DNA of 48,487 nucleotides. Source: Nocardiopsis listeri NBRC 13360 (lineage in GTDB: Bacteria; Actinomycetota; Actinomycetes; Streptosporangiales; Streptosporangiaceae). Location of the stretch: assembly GCF_001570765.1 (NCBI RefSeq), contig NZ_BCSH01000018.1, positions 1 to 48,487 on the forward strand. The letters are read 5' to 3'. Below, piece by piece: positions 19,399 to 28,770 of the stretch. Each line of letters opens with the position of its first letter. The first letter of the stretch is position 1. The position numbers and the translations under genes were made by a program. A model generated the notes under the pieces. The model searched no databases and was not told where the DNA came from. It saw only the letters and a program-made list of their open reading frames with translations.

Positions 19399-21096
19399 TC
19401 AGAGCCCCAGTAGGGCTCGTAGGTGACGCGGGGGCGGGGCCCCGTGGGCGAGCATCGCGTCGTGGCGTTCTCGCTCCGACGCCCCGGGTCGGGCGACCTC
19501 GAGGTCACGGGCGATGTCGGCCATCTCCGCCTGACCGACGTAGTAGGTGGACAGCTGGGCGCTGGTGAGTTCGGCCCGGCGCCACTTGCCGCGTGCCTCA
19601 CCCTCCTCCTGGTGGCCGCGCTCGACCATCAAGGCGATCGCCTCTGCCTCGGTGATGTCCTTGGTGTGCACCCGAACGTCCAGGATGGCGTTGAGGATCA
19701 TGCGCAGCCGCATCTTGAGCTGGACCAGGCGCAGCGCCAGGTTCTCCCTGCGAGAGGCCTCGTCGGTTCCGTCGGTCCAACCGTGTCCGGCCAGGACCGA
19801 CTCGACGTGCACCGCCCACCCCTCGACGAAGGTACCGCTCCACAGCACCCGTCCCACCCGGGTGGAACCGTCGTGGCGGGCGGCGTGGGCCAACTGGAGG
19901 GCGTGCCCCGGCAGCGCCTCATGGACCATCAGGTTGCGCAGCAGCATTCCGTTGTACTCACGGAAGAACGACTCCCGCTGTTCGCGGGGCCAGTCCGCGG
20001 GCGGCGGGGCGACGGCGACCAGGGTGGGCAGTTCGGCCATGCGCGGGTCCAGCGGACCGGGCGGTTCGCAGTAGGCCACGGCCACGCCACGGCGCGATTC
20101 GGGCATCGGCACCACCCGCACCGGGTCGTCGTGCACGGTGACCAGGTCGAGTTCGCGCACCCGTTCGTACAGGTGCGCCAGGGCCCGTTCGGCGATGGGT
20201 CGGACCGTGTCCGCGTCGGTGGCGTTCTCCCGGGCCAGGGCGGCCAGGACCTCGCTCGCCTGCCCCGGGTGTCGGGGGCGGCCCTCGTACTCGGCGGCGA
20301 CCTCCGCCAGTTCCTCTTCGGTGGCGATGAGGTCGCTCTCGGCGCGCACGCGCAGGGCCTCGGGTGAGAGTTCGGAGTCGAGGGTGTACCAGAGCCGAGC
20401 GGCGAAGACCCGCTCACCCAGACGGGGATCGGCGGTGGCGAACTCGCTCTCCGCCCGCAGCCACGAGGTGTACTCGTCCACGGCCGCCAGTGCCGCCTCA
20501 CGGGAGCCCTCCAACCGGGATGGTGGGGTGGAAGCGGTCGCGGCGAGTGCGGGAAGCTCGTCGGTGAGCAGCGTGCGGGCGCCGGCCAGTCGGGCCAACG
20601 CGGTCTCCGCGTGCACACGTGGGACGCCCGGCCCCTCCGAGAGTCGCTCACGGGCGGTGGCCAGGTGGTCGGGAAGGGCCGCGCAGCGGGCCGCCAGGGC
20701 CTCCAAGCGCTCCGGCAACGGCAGGGAGTCGCGTTCGAGGAGGACGTGCAGGGCCTCTCCCGGCGCGTAGGTCAGGGGGTCCCAGGTGTGCGGTCGCAGT
20801 TCGGCGGTGTGCCAGAGATCGGCCGACACACGTGAACGCAGGACCTCCAGGTCGACCGAGTCCTCGGTCGGCAACAGGTCCTGGTCGATCTCGTCGAGGG
20901 AACCGAGTGCGTCGGTGAGGGTCGCCACGCGGCGTGTGTCGGCCTGAACCGTGTGATCGGTCAACCGGTGGGCGCCGCCTACGTCGCCGAGGTCCAACGC
21001 CCATTCGGGCGCGTCCTCCAGCAACGCGTCGAGCACCCGCTCGGCGACCTCACGGAACCGTCGGGTCATCGCGGCGGCGTCGGAGGAAGAGCTCAT
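19399..21096 (-). CDS. DUF885 metallopeptidase-like protein
   Basis: This 565-residue protein belongs to the DUF885 family, distantly related to M3/M32-type gluzincin metallopeptidases. The HExxH-like zinc site is VHEALPGHALQLAH at about residues 408-421, with a downstream Glu in FVEGWAVHVES. No signal peptide is seen, so it is probably cytosolic. ATG 21096 is the most sensible start (MSSSSDAAAM); ATG 21069 is possible, and neither has a strong ribosome site. It sits beyond the conservon terminator and so is not part of that operon. Confidence 0.85.
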   Translation of the reverse strand: MSSSSDAAAMTRRFREVAERVLDALLEDAPEWALDLGDVGGAHRLTDHTVQADTRRVATLTDALGSLDEIDQDLLPTEDSVDLEVLRSRVSADLWHTAELRPHTWDPLTYAPGEALHVLLERDSLPLPERLEALAARCAALPDHLATARERLSEGPGVPRVHAETALARLAGARTLLTDELPALAATASTPPSRLEGSREAALAAVDEYTSWLRAESEFATADPRLGERVFAARLWYTLDSELSPEALRVRAESDLIATEEELAEVAAEYEGRPRHPGQASEVLAALARENATDADTVRPIAERALAHLYERVRELDLVTVHDDPVRVVPMPESRRGVAVAYCEPPGPLDPRMAELPTLVAVAPPPADWPREQRESFFREYNGMLLRNLMVHEALPGHALQLAHAARHDGSTRVGRVLWSGTFVEGWAVHVESVLAGHGWTDGTDEASRRENLALRLVQLKMRLRMILNAILDVRVHTKDITEAEAIALMVERGHQEEGEARGKWRRAELTSAQLSTYYVGQAEMADIARDLEVARPGASERERHDAMLAHGAPPPRHLRALLGL

Positions 21097-21119
21097 CCGG
21101 CCATGATGCCGGCACGGAC

Positions 21120-21148
21120 GCCCGGTTCCCGTCAGACGGGAACCGGGC
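21120..21148 (-). terminator. Terminator after the conservon
   Basis: A perfect 12-bp stem (GCCCGGTTCCCG at 21120-21131 with 21137-21148) has a 5-base loop, and flanking GCACGG/CGTGC can extend it. It lies 37 bases beyond the cvnD stop. Confidence 0.8.
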
Positions 21149-21184
21149 CGTGCTCGTGCGGGACCCCGGCCCGGGAGGTTCCGG

Positions 21185-21781
21185 TCACCGCCAGGAGTTC
21201 TGACCCCCGGTGGAGGTGGGCTGTTGCCCTGCGGCGCCCTCGGGGTCCCCCACCGTGATGGCGTGCTCGACGAGGGTGATGAGCGTCGACTTCGTGGAGC
21301 CCTTGTCACGGGCGTCCACCTGGACGATGGGGATCTCCGGGCTGAGCGTGAGAGCGTCCCGGACCTCGTCCGCGGCGTGGGGGTAGTAGCCGTCGAACCC
21401 GTTGATCGCCACGATGAAGGGCAAACGCGCCTCTTCGAAGTAGTCGATCGCGGGGAAGCAGTCCGCCAACCGGCGGGTGTCCACCAGCACGACGGCACCG
21501 ATGGCGCCCTTGACCAGGTCGTCCCACATGAACCAGAACCGGTGCTGTCCGGGGGTGCCGAACAGGTACAGGATCAGGTCCGAGTCGAGGGAGACACGAC
21601 CGAAGTCCATGGCGACGGTGGTGGTCTGCTTGTCCGGCGTCTTGGCGAGGTCGTCCACACCGACGCTGGCGCTGGTCATGACCGCCTCGGTCGTCAGCGG
21701 CACGATCTCGGAGACAGAGCCAACGAATGTCGTCTTCCCGACACCGAAGCCCCCGGCGACGACGATCTTGACCGACGTCAT
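21185..21781 (-). CDS. cvnD: Conservon small GTPase (CvnD-type)
   Basis: This 198-residue Ras-like GTPase belongs to the MglA/CvnD group. The P-loop is GGFGVGKTTF, the switch II region LFGTPGQHRFWFMWDDL, and the base-specificity segment AINGFDGYY carries N-x-x-D. GGGGGA precedes ATG 21781. In S. coelicolor conservons such GTPases join the CvnA kinase, roadblock CvnB and DUF742 CvnC in a membrane-associated signalling complex. Confidence 0.93.
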   Translation of the reverse strand: MTSVKIVVAGGFGVGKTTFVGSVSEIVPLTTEAVMTSASVGVDDLAKTPDKQTTTVAMDFGRVSLDSDLILYLFGTPGQHRFWFMWDDLVKGAIGAVVLVDTRRLADCFPAIDYFEEARLPFIVAINGFDGYYPHAADEVRDALTLSPEIPIVQVDARDKGSTKSTLITLVEHAITVGDPEGAAGQQPTSTGGQNSWR

Positions 21782-21815
21782 CGCGTTCCCCCCAGCACCG
21801 CCTTCCTCGGCTGGG

Positions 21816-22307
21816 CTAGAGCTTGCGAAGTCCACTGAGCACCCTTTCAAGCAGGTTGGTGTTGGGGCGAGCTTCGTTGTTGAGCGAAGACCTGATCTGG
21901 ACCAGTCCCTGCTCGGACATGTCCGCCACAAGCACCCGCGCCACGCCGAGGGGCATCCGCAACAACGCGGAGATCTCCGCGACGGAACGCCATTCCCGGC
22001 ACAGGTCACTGATCGCCTGCCATTCAGGCGTCAGCATGCCCGACTCGTTCCGGGCCGCCTCCGTGGCCGAGATCAGCGCTTCCAGTGGAAGCTGAGACTT
22101 CGGCTTGGTACGGCCCTTGGTGACCGCGTACGGACGCACCAGCGAACTGGGCGCGCTGCTCGACGCGGGTCGTTGGTCATACGGTTGTTGGATTGGTCGA
22201 GGAACATCTCCGCCGCCCGGCACGGCCGGCATCCCTCCCGTGGGGGGATGGCCCGGCTGTTGGCCGAACCACGAGGCGCTCCCGGCATCTCTACTGTGAG
22301 GTGCCAC
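21816..22307 (-). CDS. cvnC: Conservon DUF742 protein (CvnC-type)
   Basis: This protein of about 163 residues has a Pro/Gly-rich N-terminal half and a C-terminal winged-helix-like DUF742 domain (SSLVRPYAVTKGRTKP ... EWRSVAEISALLRMPLGVARVLVADMSEQGLV). It is the usual third member of conservons. Two consecutive GTG codons (22310 and 22307) follow AGGAGG; I chose the second because its 5-base spacing is better. Confidence 0.9.
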   Translation of the reverse strand: MAPHSRDAGSASWFGQQPGHPPTGGMPAVPGGGDVPRPIQQPYDQRPASSSAPSSLVRPYAVTKGRTKPKSQLPLEALISATEAARNESGMLTPEWQAISDLCREWRSVAEISALLRMPLGVARVLVADMSEQGLVQIRSSLNNEARPNTNLLERVLSGLRKL

Positions 22308-22330
22308 CACTTCCTCCTGTCGGTGGTGGA

Positions 22331-22732
22331 TCAGTGGATTCCCGAGGTACGCGCCGTTGGTGTCAGCGCCCTCCCGGCCCGCTCTACGAGCAGGGTCATC
22401 TCGTACGCGACCAGACCGAGGTCGCTCTCGGCCGCCGCGAGGACCGCGAGACAGGAGCCGTCGCTGATGGCCATGATGAGCATCAGCCCCCGCTCCATCT
22501 CCACGACGGTCTGGGCGACCGCTCCACCCTCGAACACCCGGGACGCTCCCTGCGTCAGGCTGGACAGGCCGGAGGCGATGGCCGCCAGCTGGTCCGCCCT
22601 GTCGGTGGGGAAGCCCGAGGATGACGCCAACGGAAGGCCGTCCGAGGAGACGACGATCGCGTGGGCGACATCGGGTACCCGGTCGGCAAAGTCAGTGATC
22701 AACCAGTTGAGTTCATTGACCTGTCGACTCAT
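22331..22732 (-). CDS. cvnB: Roadblock/LC7 protein (CvnB-type)
   Basis: This 133-residue roadblock-fold protein (NWLITDFADRVPDVAHAIVVSSDGLPLASS ... MERGLMLIMAISDGSCLAVLAA) probably regulates the CvnD GTPase, like MglB with MglA. The length and fold are complete. A hairpin at 22818-22845 lies between it and cvnA. Confidence 0.93.
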   Translation of the reverse strand: MSRQVNELNWLITDFADRVPDVAHAIVVSSDGLPLASSSGFPTDRADQLAAIASGLSSLTQGASRVFEGGAVAQTVVEMERGLMLIMAISDGSCLAVLAAAESDLGLVAYEMTLLVERAGRALTPTARTSGIH

Positions 22733-22817
22733 CTGATCTCCTGTCCAAGTTCGCCGGCTGGTCTTTCGGCACTGCTACCGCCGGCACGGCATGTGACAGC
22801 ACTGCCTCTGCGAACTG

Positions 22818-22845
22818 CCCGGCCCCTCCCGTGGGGGAGGCCGGG
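22818..22845 (-). terminator. Hairpin in the cvnA-cvnB gap (possible attenuator)
   Basis: The segment CCCGGCC-CCTCCC pairs across a GTG loop with the following GGGAGG-CCGGG, giving a stem of about 11 pairs with a bulge. No T run follows on the minus strand. It may reduce rather than stop transcription into cvnBCD. Confidence 0.45.
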
Positions 22846-22964
22846 AGTCTGGTGTTCTGTTCTGGTCAAGTGACGGGTGTGGTGCGTCCGAGAAGCTCGA
22901 TAGATGCTATTGCATCCTGCTTCCCGGAATAAGAGGGACCCCGTCCCACCACTGGCCACGTGAG

Positions 22965-25900
22965 TCACTCCTCCACCGGATTGTCGCCGAGTCGGGTGCG
23001 CCCGTCCCGGACGCCCTTCTGCAGGCCCGTGAAGCGGTTGCGGACGCGGTCCGCGCTTCGTGTGGGCATCTGCTTGAAGTTCTCCGGCTTGGGTGCGGTC
23101 CCTGGGACAAGGTTTGCCTTGGGAACCCGTTTTGGCAAGCCCGAAGTGGTCAGGCCACCCGCGAGCGGCTCGGCGGCGGTACGTGCGGCCTTCCAACCAC
23201 GGTCCGCGGCGGAGTTCCAATCCTGCTCGGAACCCTGGGTCGACTCGGCCCGCGGAGCCCGTTCGGCGCGCGGAGCGGCCTCGGCGGCCGGGGCGCGCCC
23301 CTCCGCCGGCGAGACCTGCGGGATCGGACCGGTCTCGGTGGCGTCCACGGTGGGTCCACCACTGCGACGCTTGAACCAGTTGGACTCGATCGCGTCGAAG
23401 ATCGGCAGCGAGTCGAAGCCTTCACCGGCGGGCGTGGGGGGAACAACGGTGTTGTTCGGCCCCTGAGCCCCACCATAGCGGCGCGAGAGGTAGGCGGTGG
23501 AGCCGTAACCCTCACGGCTGTCGCCGATACCGCTGCGGCGGCCACCGGTCTCGTTGGGGTCGGTCTGGGACGGCTGCTGCGACTGCTCCGGGCCGGCCGG
23601 CGCGGGGTCCCAGGCGGAGACCGCGGGGAACGACTCGGTGCCGGCCTCGTCGTGGCGACCCGCGCCCCGACCGGAGCCGGTGTCGAACGCACTCGTGCGG
23701 TGGGTCCCGGTGTCCGTGGGAGCGGCATCGGTACGACCGCCGAAAGCGTCGTAGGAGTCGGTTTCCCGCCGCTCGGCCTCGGTGGGCCGGCGGAAGGCGC
23801 CGGTGTCGGCGCCCGGTCGACGGAAGGCTCCGGTATCCGGTGCGGAGAACGATCCGGTGTCGGTGTTGCGCGGCGCCGGGTCGAACAGGCTGCGACCGGT
23901 CTGCTCCGGCTTCGGCTCGTCCTCTTCCGGCTTGTCGTAGGGGTCCACCACGGAGCCGACGTTGTCGCCGAAGGCGCCGTTGGTGGGAGAGATCCCCTCG
24001 GCCCGCTTGGGTGCTTCCCAGACCGAACCGGTGTCACCGCTCTTGTCGGTGTTCCACAGGTCCTGCCCGCTCGGCGGGTGCTCGTCCGCACGGGTACCCG
24101 CGCCGGGCGTGCGCTTGGGCAGGCCACCCAGGTCGCCCGGGGCGAGACCCGCGCCGTCCTGGTCGTCCCAGGGGTCGTTGCCCGGCTCCTGCGCCGCCGG
24201 GGTGGCCGCGAAGGCCGCCTGGGCGTCGGCGAAGGTGTCGGGCGTTCCAGCGGAGAGCTCGGGACGGGCGTCGGGGCCTCCCAGGGCGTGCTGACCGTCG
24301 ACCGGGGTGATGAGGAGGTCCGGCGGGAAGGTCACGACCGCGGTGGTGCCGCCGCCGTGCGCCTCTTTCAGGTTCATCTTGATGCCGTGGCGGTGCGCCA
24401 GGCGCGAGACCACGAACAGACCCATGCGGCGCGAGACCGCGACGTCGATGACCGGCGGGGCCGCCAGTCGGGCGTTGACCGCGGCCAGGTCCTCGGGCGC
24501 CATGCCGATACCGCTGTCGGTGACGTCGACCTGGACGGCTCCGCTGTCCAGGCTCTTGGCGCTCACGAGCACCTCGGTGTCGTGCGGGGAGAACGCGGTG
24601 GCGTTCTCCACCAGCTCGGCGACGAGGTGGATGACGTCGTTGACCGGACGGCCCAGGACCGAGATGTGGGAAGGGGCGCGCACGTTGACGCGCTCGTACT
24701 GCTCGACCTCGGAGACGGCGCCACGGAGGACGTCGACCAGCGGGACGGGCTGAGCCCACTTGCGGGTGTTGTCCTGGCCGGACAGAACCAGGAGGTTCTC
24801 GTTGTTACGACGCATACGCGTCGCGAGGTGGTCCAGCTGGAAGAGGTCGGACAGGCGGTCGGAGTCCTGTTCGGACTGCTCCAGACCGTCGATCAGACGC
24901 AGCTGCCGTTCCACCAGGGTCTGGCTTCGACGCGAGAGGTTGACGAACATCGCGTTGACGTTGCTGCGCAGCGCGGCCTCGTCGGAGGCCAGCGTCAGGG
25001 CGACGCGGTGAACGTCGTCGAAGGCACGGGCCACCTCGCCGATCTCGTCGTGGGTGTCGACCTCGATGGGTGTCACCTTGACGGTGTCGGGGACCGCTCC
25101 GGCCTCCTGCATCCGGTTGATCGCGTCCGGCAGGTCGCGTTCGGCGACTCGGCGGGCGCCGTCCTCCAGGATGCGCAGCGGGCGCACCAGGGAGCGGACC
25201 ACCAGCGAGGTCAGGATGAAGACGGCCAGGAGCACGCCGGCGACGATGACGAGGTCCATGATCGTGCGCAGCAGGGCCGTGCCGCGCAGGTCGTTGGCGT
25301 CCTCTGCGATGCCCTCGGCAAGGCCGGTCTCGACCAGCTGGAGACGTTCCAGGGCGATTTCGGCGATGGCCTTGTAGTCCTCGGGACCGTCGTTGGCGGT
25401 CACACCGGTGAGGTCGTCCCCGCGCTCGGCGCGGTACATGACGCGCATGCGCATGGTGGAGACCTGGCTGACCTCCAGACCGGTGAAGTTCTCGTCGAAG
25501 ATCGCGCGCTGGTTCGGGTTGGCCGCCTGAACGAAGTTCGAGATCTCGTTCTCGTAGCGGGCCCGGCTGGAGTCGATGGCCTCGGAGATACCGCCGGTCA
25601 TCGAGTTCCGCGCCAGGGAGTGGCCCATCAGCGCCGTCTCGTAGGAGAGCTGGTCTCGCGCGTTCGACAGTGCGGTGAGGGCGCGGACGCTCTCCCGCAG
25701 CTCGGTGTCGTTGGTCTCGTCCGCGATCGTCTGGTTGAAGTCCGCGAGGGACCGGGCGATGGTGCGGTACTTGGTGACCACCGGAAGGACCGTGATGCGG
25801 GTCTCGTCCACCTCGGTGCGCAGGGCTTCGAGGGTGGCGAGCTGACTGCGCATCGTGGAAAGGCGACCTTGGGCAAGGTCCCCGTCCATCTCGCCCATGT

Positions 25901-26321
25901 CGTCCAGGCGAGCGGTCAGTGTGCTCTGGAGGTCACGGGAGGAGTCCCGTTCTTCGTCCAGTTCTTGACGGAGGGAGTCCGAACGATTGTTCGGGTCCGC
26001 ACTGTCGGAGATGTAGACCGCGCTGGCCGTGCGCTCACGACCCAGTTGGTTGGCCAACTCCACGATGAGGACGCCGACCTCGGCTCTGTCCTCGATGTGC
26101 GCGTGGGTGACGGTCGAGACCGAGGCCTCGTAGACCCTCAGACCACCGAGCGCGAGCGCCACGGCGGTGGGAATGACGATGAGGGCCACCAGTCGGGAGC
26201 GCACCCGCCAGTTACGTGGCCGCCACCAATTGGCTCTGCGCCGGGGCGTGGCATCGGCGCTGTCGGCCTGCGCGGCCTCACTCTGCGCGCCGGCCCCGTT
26301 TTTCGTCGCTCGTGTCGACAC
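22965..26321 (-). CDS. cvnA: Conservon sensor histidine kinase (CvnA-type)
   Basis: This is a very large kinase of 1118 residues. TM1 (about 41-60) is followed by a nitrate/nitrite-sensor-like (NIT) extracellular helical domain (about 75-345), TM2 (about 353-372), a HAMP domain (about 373-445), a dimerisation helix with LFQLDHLATRMRR and a HATPase domain (ELVENATAFSPHDT; VDVTDSGIGMAPEDL). A disordered C-terminal tail of more than 400 residues follows. The tail has short repeats (DTGAFRRP twice) and many DTG motifs. The open frame extends to a TTG at 26331-26333; I prefer GTG 26321, which has GAGGG a few bases upstream. Such kinases lack a dedicated response regulator and signal through CvnBCD. 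Confidence 0.92.
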   Translation of the reverse strand: MSTRATKNGAGAQSEAAQADSADATPRRRANWWRPRNWRVRSRLVALIVIPTAVALALGGLRVYEASVSTVTHAHIEDRAEVGVLIVELANQLGRERTASAVYISDSADPNNRSDSLRQELDEERDSSRDLQSTLTARLDDMGEMDGDLAQGRLSTMRSQLATLEALRTEVDETRITVLPVVTKYRTIARSLADFNQTIADETNDTELRESVRALTALSNARDQLSYETALMGHSLARNSMTGGISEAIDSSRARYENEISNFVQAANPNQRAIFDENFTGLEVSQVSTMRMRVMYRAERGDDLTGVTANDGPEDYKAIAEIALERLQLVETGLAEGIAEDANDLRGTALLRTIMDLVIVAGVLLAVFILTSLVVRSLVRPLRILEDGARRVAERDLPDAINRMQEAGAVPDTVKVTPIEVDTHDEIGEVARAFDDVHRVALTLASDEAALRSNVNAMFVNLSRRSQTLVERQLRLIDGLEQSEQDSDRLSDLFQLDHLATRMRRNNENLLVLSGQDNTRKWAQPVPLVDVLRGAVSEVEQYERVNVRAPSHISVLGRPVNDVIHLVAELVENATAFSPHDTEVLVSAKSLDSGAVQVDVTDSGIGMAPEDLAAVNARLAAPPVIDVAVSRRMGLFVVSRLAHRHGIKMNLKEAHGGGTTAVVTFPPDLLITPVDGQHALGGPDARPELSAGTPDTFADAQAAFAATPAAQEPGNDPWDDQDGAGLAPGDLGGLPKRTPGAGTRADEHPPSGQDLWNTDKSGDTGSVWEAPKRAEGISPTNGAFGDNVGSVVDPYDKPEEDEPKPEQTGRSLFDPAPRNTDTGSFSAPDTGAFRRPGADTGAFRRPTEAERRETDSYDAFGGRTDAAPTDTGTHRTSAFDTGSGRGAGRHDEAGTESFPAVSAWDPAPAGPEQSQQPSQTDPNETGGRRSGIGDSREGYGSTAYLSRRYGGAQGPNNTVVPPTPAGEGFDSLPIFDAIESNWFKRRSGGPTVDATETGPIPQVSPAEGRAPAAEAAPRAERAPRAESTQGSEQDWNSAADRGWKAARTAAEPLAGGLTTSGLPKRVPKANLVPGTAPKPENFKQMPTRSADRVRNRFTGLQKGVRDGRTRLGDNPVEE

Positions 26322-26333
26322 GGACCCTCGCAA

Positions 26334-26781
26334 CCTTTCGTGTCACCGCCTCGAACGGCTGTTGAACCCAGGGGTTGGACCGCTCCGGACCGGAAAATCG
26401 GTTGAGACCACATGGTCCACCAGATGCAGAAAGCGGTGGGAGTGTGGGGAGATGTGAAGACTGTCCGCCGGACTCGCCTGGGAGGAGAGGAGCCGCACAC
26501 CTAGAGATTTCGAGGTGCGCGTGCGGTGGATAGCGTATCAATGGGCGCGAAGCACTCGCTTCGGTCGTTTGGTGCCGATCAGCAAGATCATCATCGTTCA
26601 CCCAGGGACATAATGCCCCCTACGCCCACATTATGACCAATCACCCAGGTCAGACGGGGAGACCGAAACCACCTCAGACATTGAGGTAACTATTTGGACA
26701 CACCCCCCGCTTCATTACCAAGAGCGACGACCCGTGACATCCTGACAGGCCACATATGCAGGTCCGGGGGAGTTTTCGGGA
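26334..26781. other. Divergent promoter region with inverted repeats
   Basis: This 448-base stretch separates divergent cvnA and a VanY-like gene and is more AT-rich than its surroundings. It contains ACCTCA-GACAT-TGAGGT (26671-26687) and CATAATG ... CATTATG (26609-26615 and 26629-26635), each a possible operator. No gene is seen. Confidence 0.5.
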
Positions 26782-28008
26782 ATGCACACCGCACGACGCT
26801 CGAATACGAACACCCAGAGTGATGATTCTGACACCCTGGGCTCTACCATGGAATCGGATCGGACCGGCGTACTCGGACATATTTCGGTCATAGGTCTGCT
26901 CCCGTTGAGCGTCACCCTGCTGTGCTCGCTCTCCCTCGCCGCACCCGCCGCGGCCGAGCCCGCCGACGAACTCCGGACGCTGCGTGTCGAGCTCGCCACC
27001 GCCCGCTCGGAGGTGGCCACCCTTCGAGACGAGGCCACGGAGAAGATCGACCTCTACAAGGAGGAGGCCGGGCGGCTGGAGGAGGCGACCCGAACACGAA
27101 AGGCCGCCGACCGACGGTCGGAAACCGCGGCGGAACGCCACGACGACCGTCGCCTGGGCGCCGCCCGCCAGGCCGCCGGCGCCTACAAGGGGGCCGACCT
27201 GAGCATCACCCGTGCCTGGGCCGGTCCCGAAGGTCCCCTGGGACTCCTGGAACGCGGCGCCTACCTCACCCTCCTCGGCGAGCACCGCTCCGCCGACGTG
27301 AGTCGAGCGGAGGCCGCCAAGGTCGCCGCCGCCACTCTGGCCGAGGCCGCCGGTACCGCTGAGGAGGAACAGGCCGAGGCGACCGACGCCGCCGACGAGG
27401 CCCGCAAGGAGGCCGAGGACGCGATCGAGAAGCAGCAGGAGCGCGCGCGGGAGCTGCTCGAACAGCAGACGGAGCTGGAGGAGGCTCTGGCCGACGCACG
27501 GGCCGCCAACACACCCCGGGACCCGGCGGGGACGGAGCCCACGGCGGACGGGGCGGAGGATCGTGGGCCGGGCGAGGCCCGGCCGGCCCACGGGAGCGCG
27601 TGCGATCCCGGCGACACCACCGGGCTGAAGAACGGTCATGTCCCGAACACCATGCTGTGCCCGCTCCCCCAGGGCGGGGAGAGCCTGCGTTCCGACGCCG
27701 CGGAGGCCTTCATCGAACTGGACGGTGCCTACCGGTCCGAGTTCGGCCGTCCGATGTGCGTGACCGACTCCTACCGGCCCTACCACGAGCAGGTGCGGCT
27801 CTTCGAGGAGATGCTGCCCGGCATGGCGGCCCACCCCGGGACCAGCGCGCACGGGATGGGCGTGGCCGTGGACCTGTGCGGCGGCGTCAACGAACCCGAG
27901 ACCGTCGAACACCGCTGGATGCTCGAACACGCCCCCGGGTACGGATGGGACAACCCCGACTGGGCTCGCGGCGGTTTCGAGCCCTGGCACTGGGAGTACA
28001 CGCCCTGA
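26782..28008 (+). CDS. Secreted coiled-coil / VanY-like D,D-carboxypeptidase (M15)
   Basis: This is a 408-residue protein. A signal-like hydrophobic stretch (VIGLLPLSVTLLCSLSLAAPAAA, about 36-58) leads to a long Glu/Ala-rich coiled coil (about 60-245). The C-terminal M15/VanY peptidase domain (about 290-408) shows SAHGMGVAVDLC (S-x-H-x2-G-x-A-x-D) and EPWHWEY (H-x-H-like ligand), so zinc and catalytic residues are present. It probably trims D-Ala-D-Ala stems of peptidoglycan. Cysteines at CDPGD, MLC and MCV may form disulfides. It ends 9 bases from the converging FAH-like gene. The start ATG lacks a strong ribosome site; ATG 26848 (MESDRTG) is an alternative. Confidence 0.85.
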   Translation: MHTARRSNTNTQSDDSDTLGSTMESDRTGVLGHISVIGLLPLSVTLLCSLSLAAPAAAEPADELRTLRVELATARSEVATLRDEATEKIDLYKEEAGRLEEATRTRKAADRRSETAAERHDDRRLGAARQAAGAYKGADLSITRAWAGPEGPLGLLERGAYLTLLGEHRSADVSRAEAAKVAAATLAEAAGTAEEEQAEATDAADEARKEAEDAIEKQQERARELLEQQTELEEALADARAANTPRDPAGTEPTADGAEDRGPGEARPAHGSACDPGDTTGLKNGHVPNTMLCPLPQGGESLRSDAAEAFIELDGAYRSEFGRPMCVTDSYRPYHEQVRLFEEMLPGMAAHPGTSAHGMGVAVDLCGGVNEPETVEHRWMLEHAPGYGWDNPDWARGGFEPWHWEYTP

Positions 28009-28020
28009 CCCCTCGGTCAG
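28005..28020. terminator. Weak bidirectional hairpin between converging genes
   Basis: CTGACC and GGTCAG (6 bp) enclose a CCTC loop where the VanY-like gene and the FAH-like gene end. The stem is short and there is no T run. Confidence 0.3.
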
Positions 28021-28742
28021 ACCTGGGAGCCGACCCTGACCTCGAAGGTACCGAGCTCGCCCACGTCGACGAACAGCTCGTCGTCGACCTCCAGGGCCGG
28101 TGTGACGACGGTGAGCAGCGCCCGCACCCGACCAGGGCCGTGGGCGAGCTCCTCGTCCTCCAGGTCGATCCGGCCGCGGCCGTTCTCCTCGTCCTCCACC
28201 GAGGTGGCGATCTCCACCGTGCCGCCGACGATCTCGTCGGCGGTGGTCAGGACCGGACCCAACATCAGCTGCACCGCGTCTCCGGTGGCGTCCAGCCACA
28301 GGCAGGCGGGCGTGTAGGCCAAGGCCTCGCCCCGGCCGACGGTGAGCGCGGCCACGCCGACACAGGCGACGCGGGCCTCGGAGAGCACGGCGTCGTCGAC
28401 GCCGCGCACCATCTCAGGGTGGATCTCCAGCTCGCGGTCGCCGATCCGGACCGGGATCAGTGTGGTGGGCGCGACCGGGGCGCACATCCGCGTCTCCGGT
28501 TCCACGATGATCTCGATGGCGTGCTCCACGGCGCGCTCGTGTGCGGCCTCCAGAACCGCTGGACCGCCTTCCAACAGCCGGTCCAGGGTGCCCTCGTCGG
28601 GGCTGCCCATCACGTCGCCGTCGTCGAGCGCCCCCACTCGGGTACCGCCGCCGCTCGGCGACAGATAGGTGACCCAACGCAATGCGCCCACTCCCCCGTA
28701 CTGGTCAGGCTCCTCGCGAGGTCGGTCCCCGCGATCGTCCAT
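28017..28742 (-). CDS. Degenerate fumarylacetoacetate-hydrolase-like protein
   Basis: This 241-residue protein resembles the N-terminal part of FAH-superfamily enzymes (LRWVTYLSPSGGGTRVGALDDGDV). It ends with VGELGTFEVRVG, similar to the family's GIGTLRNPV end. The metal-binding acidic cluster expected in the middle is not recognisable. It may be a non-catalytic relative; the function is unknown. I chose ATG 28742 over GTG 28763. Confidence 0.6.
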   Translation of the reverse strand: MDDRGDRPREEPDQYGGVGALRWVTYLSPSGGGTRVGALDDGDVMGSPDEGTLDRLLEGGPAVLEAAHERAVEHAIEIIVEPETRMCAPVAPTTLIPVRIGDRELEIHPEMVRGVDDAVLSEARVACVGVAALTVGRGEALAYTPACLWLDATGDAVQLMLGPVLTTADEIVGGTVEIATSVEDEENGRGRIDLEDEELAHGPGRVRALLTVVTPALEVDDELFVDVGELGTFEVRVGSQV

Positions 28743-28770
28743 CTCACGCGGCCATGATCCCACCGCGCCC

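Noticed and set aside
23652..26405. A 917-residue plus-strand open frame opposite cvnA
   Set aside because: It is the GC-skewed antisense shadow of a real kinase gene: no domain, ribosome site or family match.
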